A program made the translations under genes and the position numbers. The notes beneath the pieces are model-generated. The model saw nothing but the letters and a program-made list of their open reading frames with translations. It was not told where the DNA came from and made no database searches. This document shows, one piece after another, positions 5,184 through 5,536 of a stretch of 5,536 bases of DNA. This DNA is from an uncultured Clostridia bacterium (lineage in GTDB: Bacteria; Bacillota; Clostridia; Oscillospirales; CAG-272). The stretch is from NCBI GenBank assembly GCA_947627815.1, contig CANQXN010000120.1, positions 1 through 5,536 on the forward strand. The letters are read 5' to 3'. How positions within the stretch are numbered: the first letter of the stretch is position 1; the number at the start of each line of letters is the position of its first letter.

Positions 5184-5536
5184 TTACTGCAAAAAGCCTT
5201 TGTAGTGGCGCATAGACATCTGAGCTTCGATGACATGGTAGGTCTCCAAAGCCACACCGACAACGATGAGCAAGGAAGAACCGCCAAAGCTGATTCTGGT
5301 CAGTCCGCTGAGGACGGCGCTTCCGAAGAAGGTCGTGGTCACACCGAACTTGGCAAGAATCGACGCGATGCAGCTAAGCAGCATCGGCACGCCGGCAACG
5401 ATCGCTAAGAAGATAGCGCCGAGGAAGGTAATTCTGTTCAGGATCTTCTTGATATAATCCGCCGTCGGCTGGCCGGGACGAATGCCCTGCACTGTGCCGC
5501 CGTTGGTCTTCAGGTTATTGGAGACCTCAACGGGAT
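5184..5536 (-). CDS. secY: Protein translocase subunit SecY, C-terminal part
   Basis: SecY is the channel-forming subunit of the SecYEG membrane translocon, which exports and inserts proteins. Only the last 116 complete codons are present; the rest (about 310 of the usual 420-430 residues) lies beyond the right edge. The visible part reads from PVEVSNNLKTNGG and GIRPGQPT through transmembrane segment 9 (ITFLGAIFLAIVAGVPMLL), a periplasmic-side loop, and transmembrane segment 10 (FGGSSLLIVVGVALETYHVI). It ends in the cytoplasmic tail IEAQMSMRHYKGFLQ, which with its basic MRHYKGF motif is the usual C-terminus of the family. The internal GTG at 5492 is a valine codon in frame, not a start. secY followed by adk and map is the standard spc-cluster order. 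Confidence 0.98.
   Translation of the reverse strand, partial: PVEVSNNLKTNGGTVQGIRPGQPTADYIKKILNRITFLGAIFLAIVAGVPMLLSCIASILAKFGVTTTFFGSAVLSGLTRISFGGSSLLIVVGVALETYHVIEAQMSMRHYKGFLQ

Overview
The window is the distal end of the large ribosomal-protein (spc-alpha) gene cluster of a Gram-positive bacterium of the Bacillota, probably of Clostridia or Negativicutes type. The class is an inference from three things: rpsD sits inside the cluster between rpsK and rpoA, zinc-binding (C+) forms of S4, L36 and adenylate kinase are present, and Shine-Dalgarno sequences are strong and purine-rich. All genes lie on the minus strand, so transcription runs from high to low coordinates. I cannot name the genus.

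Layout in transcription order: the 3' part of secY (5536-5184, cut by the window edge), adk (5111-4473), map (4473-3721), infA (3690-3472), rpmJ (3416-3303, 37 codons), rpsM (3279-2911), rpsK (2894-2496), rpsD (2468-1842), rpoA (1762-809) and rplQ (772-338). A stem-loop consistent with an intrinsic terminator follows rplQ at 281-314. Most spacers are 16-36 nt and adk/map overlap by one base, as expected for one co-transcribed unit. Three spacers are longer and each holds a stem-loop: secY-adk, infA-rpmJ and rpsD-rpoA.

Functionally the unit joins protein export (SecY), nucleotide homeostasis (Adk), N-terminal methionine removal (MetAP), translation initiation (IF-1), ribosomal proteins L36, S13, S11, S4 and L17, and the RNA polymerase alpha subunit.

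The leftmost 180 bases hold a second transcription unit on the same strand: a near-consensus promoter (TTGACA, 18 bp, TATAAT) under an A/T-tract upstream region, followed by a leader with a boxA-like CCTTGAAAATTGAACAA segment. This is the usual look of a Bacillota ribosomal RNA operon start, so a 16S gene probably begins just beyond base 1. That gene is not in the window.

The genes are ordinary housekeeping genes and I see no undescribed system. The points worth a second look are the non-coding structures: the elaborate repeat/hairpin between secY and adk, the hairpin with a possible Shine-Dalgarno-sequestering pair before rpoA, the infA-rpmJ hairpin, and the putative rrn promoter region directly after the alpha-operon terminator.
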